From NCBI GenBank assembly GCA_965214875.1, contig OZ243980.1, positions 1,116,001 to 1,180,000 of the forward strand: a DNA stretch of 64,000 bases. The letters are read 5' to 3'. The position numbers and the translations under genes are program-made. Shown here one piece after another: positions 52,603 through 61,316 of the stretch. Under the pieces are notes generated by a model. The model made no database searches. It had not been told where the DNA came from and saw only the letters and a list, made by a program, of their open reading frames with translations. How positions within the stretch are numbered: the first letter of the stretch is position 1; each line of letters opens with the position of its first letter. The stretch comes from CBDAUN01 sp965214875. Its GTDB lineage: Bacteria > Pseudomonadota > Gammaproteobacteria > Arenicellales > JAJDZL01.

Positions 52603-53436
52603 TCAGTTTGAATTGATTGCCTTGAAGGCTTTGGTTTGTTCGGTAAGAGCCTGTTCGGTCGGCAGCCGCTCCATGGAAGAGGCGCCGTAGAAGCCATGGC
52701 AGTTTTCAGTATTGCTCAAGATGTACTCAGCATCCTCGGGCATCGATACCGGCCCGCCGTGCACAAGGATTAGCGCATCGGAATTTACGCTCAAAGCCGC
52801 TTCAGCCCAGCTGTCGACGAGCGCGGGGCAGTCGGTCAATTTCAAGGCGGTTTCGGCACCGATTGAGCCGCCTGTGGTCAATCCCATATGGCAAACGATA
52901 ATGTCTGCTCCAACCTCGGCCATCGCTCGCGCATCATCATCATTGAACACGTAGGGTGTGGTAAGGAGATCCTTTTTGCGGGCCATGCCGATCATGTCGA
53001 CTTCCTGGCTGTAGGACATCCCGGTTTCTTCGAGATTGGCGCGAAATGTTCCATCGATCAGCCCGACAGTCGGGAAATTCTGCACTCCGGAAAACCCGAC
53101 CGCCTTGATCTGGTCCAGATAGTGACTAAACATGCAGAACGGATCGGTTCCGTTGATGCCGGCAAGCACCGGTGTAGACCTGACCACCGGCAACACTTCG
53201 CTAGCCATCTCCATGACAATTTCGTTGGCATTGCCGTAAGCCATCAGACCGGATAAGGAGCCGCGCCCGGCCATGCGGTAACGGCCGGAATTGTAGATGA
53301 CGATCAGATCGATGCCGCCTGCCTCTTCGCATTTTGCGGATAATCCGGTTCCGGCGCCGCCGCCGATGATCGGCTCTTTGCGCTTTTTCATGCCTTGAAA
53401 CTTCTCAAGCAGCTGCCGACGTTCAAATCGAGCCAT
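52603..53436 (-). CDS. PEP-hydrolase-family TIM-barrel protein (Tm-1 C-terminal type)
   Basis: 277-aa TIM barrel of the family that forms the C-terminal half of plant Tm-1 proteins, related to the PEP mutase superfamily. Motifs are IGGGAGTGLSAKCEEAGGIDLI, YNSGRYRMAGRGSLSGLMAYGNAN, VLAGINGTDPF, GFSGVQNFPTVGLIDG and HMGLTTGGSIGAETAL. Activity is unproven; PEP hydrolysis is a database name only. ATG 53436 overlaps the upstream UPF0261 gene by 14 bases, so the two halves of the Tm-1 architecture are encoded back to back. Confidence 0.88.
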   Translation of the reverse strand: MARFERRQLLEKFQGMKKRKEPIIGGGAGTGLSAKCEEAGGIDLIVIYNSGRYRMAGRGSLSGLMAYGNANEIVMEMASEVLPVVRSTPVLAGINGTDPFCMFSHYLDQIKAVGFSGVQNFPTVGLIDGTFRANLEETGMSYSQEVDMIGMARKKDLLTTPYVFNDDDARAMAEVGADIIVCHMGLTTGGSIGAETALKLTDCPALVDSWAEAALSVNSDALILVHGGPVSMPEDAEYILSNTENCHGFYGASSMERLPTEQALTEQTKAFKAINSN

Positions 53437-55708
53437 ACTTTATTCCTCGCTCCGATGGTTTGACTTGCTCCAGTGCGTCCACCGCGAACTGTGCAAAGGC
53501 CGCGTCATTAATGTGATGCGGCGTTCGAATGATGCGACGATTAGCCGACTCGCGAACATGTTCGCTTATCGCATCGAACAACGCTTTGTCGGCCTCGGGG
53601 TCATAGAAAGGCTGACCTGGCGCATCCAGTGCCGATACGCCGCCTTCGGGTATCAAAAATCGAACCGGACCGTCCATCAGGTTGATCCGTGAAGCTAGCC
53701 ACTCGCCTATGCGACAGTTTTCTTCAGCAGTGGTTCGCATCAGCGTAACTTGCGGATTGTGCTCGACAAAGGTTCGATTCGAATACTGATGCGGCACTGA
53801 GTCTCTAGTGCCGAAGTTGACCATATCAAGCGCTCCAACCGACCCGACCCAAGGTATCTGTGTACGGATAAAAGCGCCGAAACGATCTTCATCGGCGGCA
53901 AACACTCCCCCCATCATCATGTCGCAGACTTCGGTCGTTGTAAGATCAAGCGCTGCGACGATCAAGCCGCTGTCGACTAGTTTCTCCATTGATCGACCGC
54001 CAGTGCCGGTCGCATGAAGCACGACGCAGTCGTATTGATCATCCAGCAGATTGACGACCTGCTGGACCGCTGGGGTTGTTACACCGAACATGGTCAATGC
54101 AATGCCGGGCTTGTCCTGATCCGCCGGTCTTGCACGGTCGCGCCGATTCTTTACCATTCCGGCGATCGCGCCAGCGCCGTTTGCCAGCACCTTTTTGGAT
54201 ATGCGATTCAATCCCTGTATGTCGGCGACCGAATACATCATGGTGATGTCGGATGCACCGACATAGGCACTGACATCGCCGGAGGCAACCGTAGAGATCA
54301 TCACTTTTGGGGTCCCGACAGGCAACAAGCGCATAGCCGGTGTGGCCAATGCCGTGCCGCCGGAACCTGCTGCCGAAATCATGCCGGCGACATCATGCAA
54401 ATGCCGGGCGTAGTTTTCAAATGCCTGTGCCATCATGCGCACCGAGGCACCGCGATCATCGCTGAACACAGCACCCGAGCCGTTCGGGTGATAGGCGGAG
54501 ACAACATGCGGCGGAATGTCTGCTGAAGATGGTTTGCCGGAGGTCGAAAGGTCGATCGACTTGACGCTGATACTTTGCTCTGCAATGCAATTTCGGATGT
54601 AGTTCAGCTCTTCGCCTTTGGTGTCGTAGGTGCCCACCACGTAGATGACCCCGTTGCCGTCTTTACCCGCCAAACCGCGCGGCCTTTCCTTGAATAAAGG
54701 TTCCACCTTCGTATCGAAGGGCCGCGACATTGTTTCGCTCGACGTGTCAGGCACCTGCTCAATCGACTGGCCCAGCTGACGTTCGAGCCATGCTGCGCTT
54801 GACCATCGCGTTGGCGGGATGTAGGTTGCCGACGACTTGTGGGGTTCTGATCTTTGCGGCTGATCGCGCTCCGGCATTGGTTCAAGCATGGGTGGCAAGT
54901 CCGGAGAATCTGCTTCGTCCGGTTCGGATTCGGAACTCTTAGACTGCGTCAGTTCCATGTCATCATGGGAGTGGCGGCCGACACCTAGCAGGCGTTCCTG
55001 CAAAATGCGATCACCAGCCAGTTCAGCGGCCGCAATGATGCGGTTGATGCGGCCGTTCGCCATGATTGCAACCTCTTGGGCAACCGTAGTTGCAACCGAT
55101 ATGTTCTGTTCAATCAGCAGGATCGATACGTTTTGCTCTGAGGCCAGTTCGGCAAGCAAATGCTCGACCTGATCGACAATCAAAGGGGCGAGCCCTTCAG
55201 TCGGTTCGTCAAGGATCAATAGTTCTGGATCTTGCAGCAATGCCCGCGAGATCGCAAGCATCTGTTGCTCTCCTCCGGAAAGCTGACCAGCACCGGATCG
55301 GCGACGTTCAGCTAGTCGCGGAAAAATTTCATAAATGCGCGAAACAGACCAGCTGCCGCCAGATTCGACCAGCCGAAGGTGCTCGTCGACATTCAAAGAG
55401 CGCCAAAGGCGCCGGCCTTGAGGCGTGTAGCCAATCCCAAGCGATGCGATTCGATGGGATGGCAGGCCAGTGATTTCGTGCCCGTTGAACTTGATCGAGC
55501 CGCGCCGCGCCGGCACCAGTCCCATAATCGCATTGCACAGCGTAGTCTTGCCCATGCCATTGCGCCCGACTACAGCATGAACGCCTTCGGTAAGCGCAAG
55601 ATTCACACCTTGCAAGGCATGCGACTGATCGAAGTAGACGTGCAAGTCGCGCACTTGCAGCGCATGGCTTGGCGCTTTGCGGCGGCGGTCGCGAGAGACG
55701 CTAGCCAT
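53423..55708 (-). CDS. LivF-type ABC ATPase fused to UPF0261 (Tm-1-like) domain
   Basis: 761-aa fusion. Residues about 17-250 are a branched-chain-type ABC ATPase: Walker A GRNGMGKTT, GYTPQGRRLWRSLNVDEH, signature LSGGEQQMLAISRALL, Walker B LLILDEPTEGLAP, H-loop ILLIEQN. Residues about 255-345 are an acidic, Pro/Ser-rich linker. From about 350 a complete UPF0261 domain follows: VIYVVGTYDTKGEELNYI, GSGGTALATPAMRLLP, ISTVASGDVSAYVGASDITMM, VLHATGTGGRSMEKL. UPF0261 is the N-terminal half of Tm-1. The fusion suggests that the ATPase and the enzymatic module act together at the membrane. ATG 55708 overlaps the LivG stop by 8 bases. Confidence 0.92.
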   Translation of the reverse strand: MASVSRDRRRKAPSHALQVRDLHVYFDQSHALQGVNLALTEGVHAVVGRNGMGKTTLCNAIMGLVPARRGSIKFNGHEITGLPSHRIASLGIGYTPQGRRLWRSLNVDEHLRLVESGGSWSVSRIYEIFPRLAERRRSGAGQLSGGEQQMLAISRALLQDPELLILDEPTEGLAPLIVDQVEHLLAELASEQNVSILLIEQNISVATTVAQEVAIMANGRINRIIAAAELAGDRILQERLLGVGRHSHDDMELTQSKSSESEPDEADSPDLPPMLEPMPERDQPQRSEPHKSSATYIPPTRWSSAAWLERQLGQSIEQVPDTSSETMSRPFDTKVEPLFKERPRGLAGKDGNGVIYVVGTYDTKGEELNYIRNCIAEQSISVKSIDLSTSGKPSSADIPPHVVSAYHPNGSGAVFSDDRGASVRMMAQAFENYARHLHDVAGMISAAGSGGTALATPAMRLLPVGTPKVMISTVASGDVSAYVGASDITMMYSVADIQGLNRISKKVLANGAGAIAGMVKNRRDRARPADQDKPGIALTMFGVTTPAVQQVVNLLDDQYDCVVLHATGTGGRSMEKLVDSGLIVAALDLTTTEVCDMMMGGVFAADEDRFGAFIRTQIPWVGSVGALDMVNFGTRDSVPHQYSNRTFVEHNPQVTLMRTTAEENCRIGEWLASRINLMDGPVRFLIPEGGVSALDAPGQPFYDPEADKALFDAISEHVRESANRRIIRTPHHINDAAFAQFAVDALEQVKPSERGIKYGSI

Positions 55709-56492
55709 CGGCGCGCCCCAGATAAAGCTCCTGCACTTCAGCGTCGTTTTCGATCTCGCTTGGCGTGCCTTCCTTGAAGATGCGGCCGTTGTGCATCATT
55801 GTTACGGATTCTGCCACTCTTAATGCAACATCCATATCATGCTCGATGATGATGTAGCTGATGTGATCCGGCAAGGATTGGAGAATTTCGACGAGCTCGG
55901 AACGTTCGGTCGGGGATAGTCCCGCCGCCGGTTCGTCGAACAAGATCAACCGCGGCGCGCCGGCTAGCGCCAAGGCGATTTCGAGCTGGCGCTGCTGTCC
56001 GTGACTCAGTTCAGCGACCAGGGATTCGCGCTCGGAATCCAGATGCACGGCATGAATCAGCGAATCGGCTGATTCCATGGCACTGTCATCCTTGCCCGGC
56101 CTTGCGAGCGAGTAGCGTCCCCGTTTGACGCCGCAGCACGCAAGATAGGTGTTGTCGATGACGGAAAGACCGCCGAACAGCAGCGATATCTGATAGGTTC
56201 GCCGCAAGCCGCGGCGGGCGCGCTCATAGCTGGGCATATCAACGACATCCTCTCCAAACAGGCGCACACGTCCGGTCGTGGGGTGAAAATCGCCTGTAAT
56301 CGTATTGAATAGGGTCGTCTTGCCCGCTCCGTTGGATCCCAGCACTGCGCGACGCTCGCCTGCGCGAACCGTCATGTTGATGTCGGCAAGAGCCACCAGC
56401 GCGCCAAAATGGCGGCTGATGGCTTCGAGTTCCAGCGCATTGCTGCCGGAACTTTGCAGATGCGCTAATGCGCTCGTGCGGGAATTCGGCAC
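55701..56492 (-). CDS. Branched-chain-type ABC transporter ATPase (LivG)
   Basis: 263 aa from GTG 56492, which lies seven bases after the binding-protein stop; the longer open frame would overlap that gene and its N-terminus is not ABC-like. Walker A GSNGAGKTTLF near residue 48, LivG-type GLRRTYQISLLFGGLSVIDN, signature LSHGQQRQLEIALA (LSxGQQR form usual for LivG), Walker B LILFDEPAAGLSP, H-loop IEHDMDVAL. Pairs with the fused LivF to energise import. Confidence 0.93.
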   Translation of the reverse strand: MPNSRTSALAHLQSSGSNALELEAISRHFGALVALADINMTVRAGERRAVLGSNGAGKTTLFNTITGDFHPTTGRVRLFGEDVVDMPSYERARRGLRRTYQISLLFGGLSVIDNTYLACCGVKRGRYSLARPGKDDSAMESADSLIHAVHLDSERESLVAELSHGQQRQLEIALALAGAPRLILFDEPAAGLSPTERSELVEILQSLPDHISYIIIEHDMDVALRVAESVTMMHNGRIFKEGTPSEIENDAEVQELYLGRADG

Positions 56493-56499
56493 AGATTGC

Positions 56500-57747
56500 C
56501 TATTCGCACTTGGGGTTTTCGCGACCGACTGCACCGTACTTGAGAAACTCTTCGTACGGAAGCCCAAGCGTCTGGCTGACCTGCTTGGTGACGCTGATGG
56601 TCTTGTTGAGCAAATTGCCGTCAGGGCCTTCAATGACTTCGGTCAAGAAGATGTCGGCGATCGCATTTCGTCGCTCGTCCAGGCTAACCATGCCGGTCGG
56701 CGTCTCGAACTCTAGGGAAGAGAGGGTTGCGCGATACTTTGCTCCGCCATCCGACAAGTCGCCTCCCACCTCGTCAAGCGCGAGCAGAGCCGCCTTGGTG
56801 TTGATGTAGTAGGCGTGGGCAAACAGCGACGGTGACGGAAACCCGTCCGGAAACATGCCCTGATAGGTAGCAACGAAATCGGCCCACCGCGGATCGTCCC
56901 AAGTATCCGAAATCGGTCCCCCGGAGGGCGTTCCGATTACGAAGCTTCGGGTTCGTCCCTTCGAGCCAAGGACGGTCTGATCGACTGTGATCGAACCGCC
57001 GATCAGCGGCAATTCGCCGCCGGCTTGCTCGTACTGAGTCAGAAAGTTGACTGCATCGGCGCCGCCGAGCGCGACGAAGATCGCATCGACATCATCCGGC
57101 AATGCAGCGATGACCGACGAGTAATCCTTGTTGCCAATCGGCACCCAGAATCTGGCATCGACCGGAGCCTTGCCGCCCAAACGGCAAAAAGGCTCTAAAA
57201 AGCCGAACACCTGCGTGTACGGAAAGGAATAGTCCTCTGCCAAAACGGCGACATTGCGATAGCCTTTTTCGTTGTAGGCATACTCGCCAAGCCCAGCCAT
57301 CCACTGAGCCCCTTCAGTGCCAAAACGGAAGAAGTTTTCCGCTGGATCGCGCAAAGTGGTGTCCTGCGCCGCCGAAGAGCCATTGATGAATGTCACGTTG
57401 GGCTGCGTTTTTGCGTAGTCCTTGATCGCAAGACCCTCGGAGCCGGACAGCGGTCCGATCAGAATTTGCACGCCATCTTGCTCGACAAGCTTTCTAGCAG
57501 CGCGAATCGCGCTGTCGGGCGATGCGTCGGATGACCCCTTAATCAGTTCAATCGACATGCCGCCGGCGCTGCCGGCGAATTCTGCAAGCGCCATTTCAAC
57601 GCCGCGCATGCTGTCCTCTCCCAGCACGGTGAATGCGCCTTCCAGGGTCGCAAGCGCTCCCATCTTGATCGTGCCTTGCGCCATCGAGGTGGTCGATGTT
57701 GCGGCGAGCGCGATGGCTAGCAAAGTGAATTTGATTGATTTAAGCAT
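56500..57747 (-). CDS. Branched-chain-type ABC substrate-binding protein
   Basis: Periplasmic-binding-fold type I receptor, 415 aa. ATG 57747 has a strong AAGGAGG seven bases upstream and opens a signal peptide (FTLLAIALAATSTTSMAQ). The mature part starts GTIKMGALATLEGAFTVLGEDSMRGVEMAL. IGPLSGSEGLAIKDYAKT and NVTFINGSSAAQDTT form the ligand-binding lobe. The sequence class is the Leu/Ile/Val-amide group; the cargo may be a non-amino-acid organic acid. The real substrate is not deducible. Confidence 0.92.
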   Translation of the reverse strand: MLKSIKFTLLAIALAATSTTSMAQGTIKMGALATLEGAFTVLGEDSMRGVEMALAEFAGSAGGMSIELIKGSSDASPDSAIRAARKLVEQDGVQILIGPLSGSEGLAIKDYAKTQPNVTFINGSSAAQDTTLRDPAENFFRFGTEGAQWMAGLGEYAYNEKGYRNVAVLAEDYSFPYTQVFGFLEPFCRLGGKAPVDARFWVPIGNKDYSSVIAALPDDVDAIFVALGGADAVNFLTQYEQAGGELPLIGGSITVDQTVLGSKGRTRSFVIGTPSGGPISDTWDDPRWADFVATYQGMFPDGFPSPSLFAHAYYINTKAALLALDEVGGDLSDGGAKYRATLSSLEFETPTGMVSLDERRNAIADIFLTEVIEGPDGNLLNKTISVTKQVSQTLGLPYEEFLKYGAVGRENPKCE

Positions 57748-57781
57748 TATTTCCTCCTTAAATGCATTGGTTAGGAATTGT

Positions 57782-58843
57782 CTACGACTCGTGAATATTG
57801 CTGACGAGCTCGCTAGATTTGATCTGATCAAGGCGCGCCTTCCTTGCCATGGTGAATTTGTTTCTGAGCCGATTCCACAAGCCTAAGAGTCCGTCGGGCG
57901 AGAACAGCACGACGAGCAGGAACGCTAGGCCGATCACTGTATTGAAACGTTCACGATCAATCAGATCGATAGCGAAGTTCTCAAGCAAAACGAAAGCAAT
58001 GGCGCCAAGGAAAGGTCCAAGCGGATGACGCAGTCCGCCAATGACTGCAATAACCAAGATATCGATTACGATGTCGACACCCACTGACCCGGGCGAGATT
58101 CGGCCGTTGAACCAGACCATTAGCACGCCGGCGATTGCAGCGATAATGCCGGACAGAAAATAGGCGAATATTTGATGGAATGTGACATTGAAGCCAAGCG
58201 AGCGCATGCGTCTTGGATTGTCGCGTATCGCTTGCAAGCCCAAGCCGAAAGTCGAGCGCGAAATATAGATTACCGAGCACAGCGCGAGTGTTGCGATGAA
58301 CAAGCTCAAGTAGTAGAACGGCACCGGGTCGCGCCAGTAGATGCCGAATAGCGTGGGCGGCTCAATGCCGGCAAAACCGGTAAAGCCGTTGAAGAGCGTA
58401 TAGTTTTGCCGGACGAAGTAGAAAAAGGCGACCGCTATGGCGAGCGTGATCATGATGGTATAGATGCCTTCGGTGCGCGCTGAAATAGCGCCGATAAAGG
58501 CGCTGAATAGCGCAGCCAATAAAATTGCGATGGCGATCGTCAGCCACCAAGGCCAGCCAAGCCCCATCACGCCTACGCTGTTGTCTCCGAGTATCGCCAC
58601 CAGGTATCCGGCAAATCCGGCTACGGTCATCTGAGCGAGGCTGATCATGCCTCCGTATCCTGCCAGCATCATCAGCGACAGCGCGATAGTGCCCAGTATA
58701 AGGGAATAGGCGCCGATCTGAAAGGTGAAGAAATCGCTGGTAAATGCGGGGTAGGCGATTAGAAATAGCGCAACCAGCAGCCAGGCTGGCTGAATTGCGC
58801 TAATCGGCGAACTGCCAAGAAACCAGTTGCGGGATGGTGTCAT
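57782..58843 (-). CDS. Branched-chain-type ABC permease (LivM)
   Basis: 353-aa permease with about nine hydrophobic segments and the permease signature LGLQAIRDNPRRMRSLGFNV, the EAA-like loop that touches the ATPase. GGMISLAQMTVAGFAGYLVAI near residue 65 is the usual LivM opening. ATG 58843 overlaps the LivH TGA (ATGA). The C-terminus is followed by the SD of the binding-protein gene. Confidence 0.93.
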   Translation of the reverse strand: MTPSRNWFLGSSPISAIQPAWLLVALFLIAYPAFTSDFFTFQIGAYSLILGTIALSLMMLAGYGGMISLAQMTVAGFAGYLVAILGDNSVGVMGLGWPWWLTIAIAILLAALFSAFIGAISARTEGIYTIMITLAIAVAFFYFVRQNYTLFNGFTGFAGIEPPTLFGIYWRDPVPFYYLSLFIATLALCSVIYISRSTFGLGLQAIRDNPRRMRSLGFNVTFHQIFAYFLSGIIAAIAGVLMVWFNGRISPGSVGVDIVIDILVIAVIGGLRHPLGPFLGAIAFVLLENFAIDLIDRERFNTVIGLAFLLVVLFSPDGLLGLWNRLRNKFTMARKARLDQIKSSELVSNIHES

Positions 58844-59859
58844 CGCTTCCAGCTGCTCCCCAACAGCCCTTGCGGTCTCACGGCAAGCACGAACACCATG
58901 ATCAGGAATGTCAGCACTACGCCATAGGTTGGGAAATAGGCCAGGCCGAACTGCTCGGCAAGTCCGATGATCAATGCACCAATCGCCGCGCCTGGAACCG
59001 AACCGAGTCCTCCAACAATCACCACGACCAAGGAAGCCAGCAGATAGCGAATGTCTTCACCAGGCGCAATCGACAATGCTGTTCCGCCTACCACTCCGGC
59101 GAATCCTGCCAGTCCTGCGCCAATTCCGAATACCAGCGCGAATACCAGCGGCACGTTGACTCCGGAAGCGCCAAGCATTTCGCGGTCGTTGACTCCGGCG
59201 CGGATCATCATGCCTATGCGGGTTCGGTTCAAAAACAGCCAAAGCGAGATGCCGACAACAATGGCCACCGCCAGTACGGCGAGTCTGTATACCGGATACT
59301 TAAGGTAGACTGGTTCGCCTGAAGACTTGATCACCGAGACAATCGGAAGCTGTGCCGCGCCAAAAAGCCATTCAGGCGGAGCGAACTGGTACGTAGTGCC
59401 CGTCCATATGGCGAGCATCAAATCTGCGGCGATGATCGAAATGGCGATCGTCACCATTGTCTGACGCAGGTCGTCGCCCTCCATTTTGCGAAACACGAAC
59501 ACTTGCATGAGGATGCCGCTGCCGCTGATGGCGACAAAGGCTATCGCTAGCCCCAAAAACCAGCTGCCGCTCGCTTCGGCGACTTCGTAGCCGATGTAGG
59601 CACCAAGCAGATACATCGAGCCGTGCGCGAGATTGACGTTGCGCATCAATCCGAAAATCAGGGTAAAGCCGCTGGCAACCAGAAAATAGAGCCCTGCGAG
59701 CGTCAGCCCGTTCAGAAGGGTGTTGACGAAGGTCTTTTTGCGGCCGATAAGTTCCACTAGCCAAGACGGCCATACCGCGAATATCAGCCACAGCAATATT
59801 GCGCATAGCAAAAGGATTACGATCGACCAGAAGGTGTGTCGTTCGATGAACTGTCGCAT
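58840..59859 (-). CDS. Branched-chain-type ABC permease (LivH)
   Basis: 339 aa, about nine membrane helices. NGLTLAGLYFLVASGFTLIFGLMRNVNLAHGS is the LivH family start. GVNDREMLGASGVNVPLVFALVFGIGAGLAGFAGV contains the ATPase-contact loop. There is an extra N-terminal helix (TFWSIVILLLCAILLWLIFAVW), so it is longer than the usual 290-300 aa. ATG 59859 sits inside a perfect 18-bp inverted repeat and has no SD. First gene of the 11-gene operon. Confidence 0.93.
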   Translation of the reverse strand: MRQFIERHTFWSIVILLLCAILLWLIFAVWPSWLVELIGRKKTFVNTLLNGLTLAGLYFLVASGFTLIFGLMRNVNLAHGSMYLLGAYIGYEVAEASGSWFLGLAIAFVAISGSGILMQVFVFRKMEGDDLRQTMVTIAISIIAADLMLAIWTGTTYQFAPPEWLFGAAQLPIVSVIKSSGEPVYLKYPVYRLAVLAVAIVVGISLWLFLNRTRIGMMIRAGVNDREMLGASGVNVPLVFALVFGIGAGLAGFAGVVGGTALSIAPGEDIRYLLASLVVVIVGGLGSVPGAAIGALIIGLAEQFGLAYFPTYGVVLTFLIMVFVLAVRPQGLLGSSWKR

Positions 59860-59897
59860 TCAATAAGCCTGTTATCACGACAGGCTTATTGAATGCG
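59855..59897. promoter_or_regulatory. 18-bp inverted repeat covering the livH start codon
   Basis: CGCATTCAATAAGCCTGT (59855-59872) and ACAGGCTTATTGAATGCG (59880-59897) are perfectly complementary around the loop TATCACG. On the leftward mRNA the livH ATG lies in the 3' arm. The structure could hide the start codon, or the DNA palindrome could be the operator of a dimeric repressor. No U-tract, so it is not a standard terminator for the cobalamin operon upstream. Confidence 0.7.
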
Positions 59898-60332
59898 GGT
59901 TTACGTGGTCATAATGCTTTGCCATCGTTCGCCAGCGCTATTTTGCCTGTGTCATTCTGTATGCTAAACCACTCATGTCCAGTCCGCTGCATTCTGAGCT
60001 TTGGTATGCGGTCAAATTGCAAGTATACGCTTATGGCGTGGTTTGCCGCAACAAAGTGAATCACTCAAAATCCGTGTTCGAGATTTTTGCGAGCGAAATT
60101 TTCGCCGAAATCCGCGGCGCGGTGAGATTCCAGTGCTCGCGGCAGCGGCACCGGCCGGCTCGGCTGCCCCGATGCTTCTCGACCTGATCGTTTCCGCTGT
60201 TCGCCCGCGCAACATGCGCAGCGTTGCCCTGCGGGTGAAAGGCTATTTTGCGCAGAGCTCCGATTATGCAAGGCTTTATCCCGTTTTGTAGCCACCCTAG
60301 CGCGGTTTCAAGGAATCAGTGATGCTTTTGCA
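59898..60332. other. Intergenic region between btuF and livH
   Basis: About 430 bases with no gene that I can support. Contains the 3' end of the cobalamin transcript and the promoter of the 11-gene operon. A small hairpin TGATGC/GCATCA with loop TTTT (60320-60335) overlaps the btuF stop. The middle part (60110-60260) is GC-rich. No cobalamin riboswitch signature was seen. Confidence 0.4.
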
Positions 60333-61316
60333 TCATTTGCTCGATCTTCTTGCTTCATGCAAGAATTCGCACATCATTTGGGCACCGTCCAGTATTCTGA
60401 CGGTATGCCGTTGAAGAATGTCCGGCGGGATGAAAAACAGATGATCGTTCTTGATCGCCGTGATCGCCGGCCATAGCTTCCAGTTATCAAGCCATTCAGG
60501 TTTTTGCTCGCCATGCCCGCTCGCTATGATTACGTGAGGATCCCGATATGCGACAGTCTCCACGTTGACTCTCGGCGCCATGGGGATTGCATCTGAGAAT
60601 ATGTTGCGTCCTCCGCATAGGCGCATCACGCTCGAAATCAGGTGCTCGCCGTTTATCGTAATGAGCGGTTCATTCCAGACCTGATAGAACACGCGTAGCG
60701 TTTGCTGCTCCGAGAATTGCTGTTGCAACGCAGTCAGCCGAGCCTTGAATCGCTGGATGACCGGAGCGGTATGCGCTTCAGTTCCTAGCAGTGTTCCAAG
60801 GCGCATCAATGCTGATGCAACATCTTCCATTTCGCGCGGCTCATCGACATATACCGTATAGCCCAAATCGCGCAGGCGATTGATCATTTCCCAGCCGTTG
60901 CCGCCGAAGGCCAGAATTAAATCGGGATTCAATCCAACGACCATCTCGAAACTGATTTGCTTATAGCTGCCTATTCTGAGGTGTTCTTTTGCTGCCAGAG
61001 GATAGTTGCTGTAATTGACAGTCGCCACGATTCGGTTTCCGCCGCCAGCCGAATAGACCTGTTCGGTAAGGTGAGGGGCTAAAGTGATGATTCTTTGCGC
61101 CGGACTGTCTAGAACAATTTCATAGCCACTGTCGTCAATTACAGAGATGGAATCGCCGTATGCGGTCGTTGCAACGACGCTGATGATCACGAACAAACAT
61201 TTAGCCAGCCGCGTCCGAAAATAATTGACTGAAATCTTTGCAATGAAATAGTCTGCTGGCGCGATTGCTTGCGCCTCTGTCCGGCCACAAACTCGTTTGC
61301 CGGCAATTCGATTCAT
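60333..61316 (-). CDS. Cobalamin/cobinamide-binding ABC protein (BtuF-like)
   Basis: Helical-backbone metal-receptor family binding protein, 327 aa. An N-terminal extension of about 35 residues precedes a signal/anchor helix (AKCLFVIISVVATTAYG). AQRIITLAPHLTEQVYSAGGGNRIVATVNYSNYP is the BtuF core start. GSYKQISFEMVVGLNPDLILAFGGN and VYVDEPREMEDVASAL follow. The ATG overlaps the cobD TGA by four bases (ATGA), so the long N-terminus seems real. Expected to feed corrinoids to BtuCD-type permeases, which are not in the window. Confidence 0.85.
   Translation of the reverse strand: MNRIAGKRVCGRTEAQAIAPADYFIAKISVNYFRTRLAKCLFVIISVVATTAYGDSISVIDDSGYEIVLDSPAQRIITLAPHLTEQVYSAGGGNRIVATVNYSNYPLAAKEHLRIGSYKQISFEMVVGLNPDLILAFGGNGWEMINRLRDLGYTVYVDEPREMEDVASALMRLGTLLGTEAHTAPVIQRFKARLTALQQQFSEQQTLRVFYQVWNEPLITINGEHLISSVMRLCGGRNIFSDAIPMAPRVNVETVAYRDPHVIIASGHGEQKPEWLDNWKLWPAITAIKNDHLFFIPPDILQRHTVRILDGAQMMCEFLHEARRSSK

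Noticed and set aside
59898..60332. Cobalamin riboswitch near the cob genes
   Set aside because: No B12-box-like conserved stretch was seen, and the cob operon starts outside the window.
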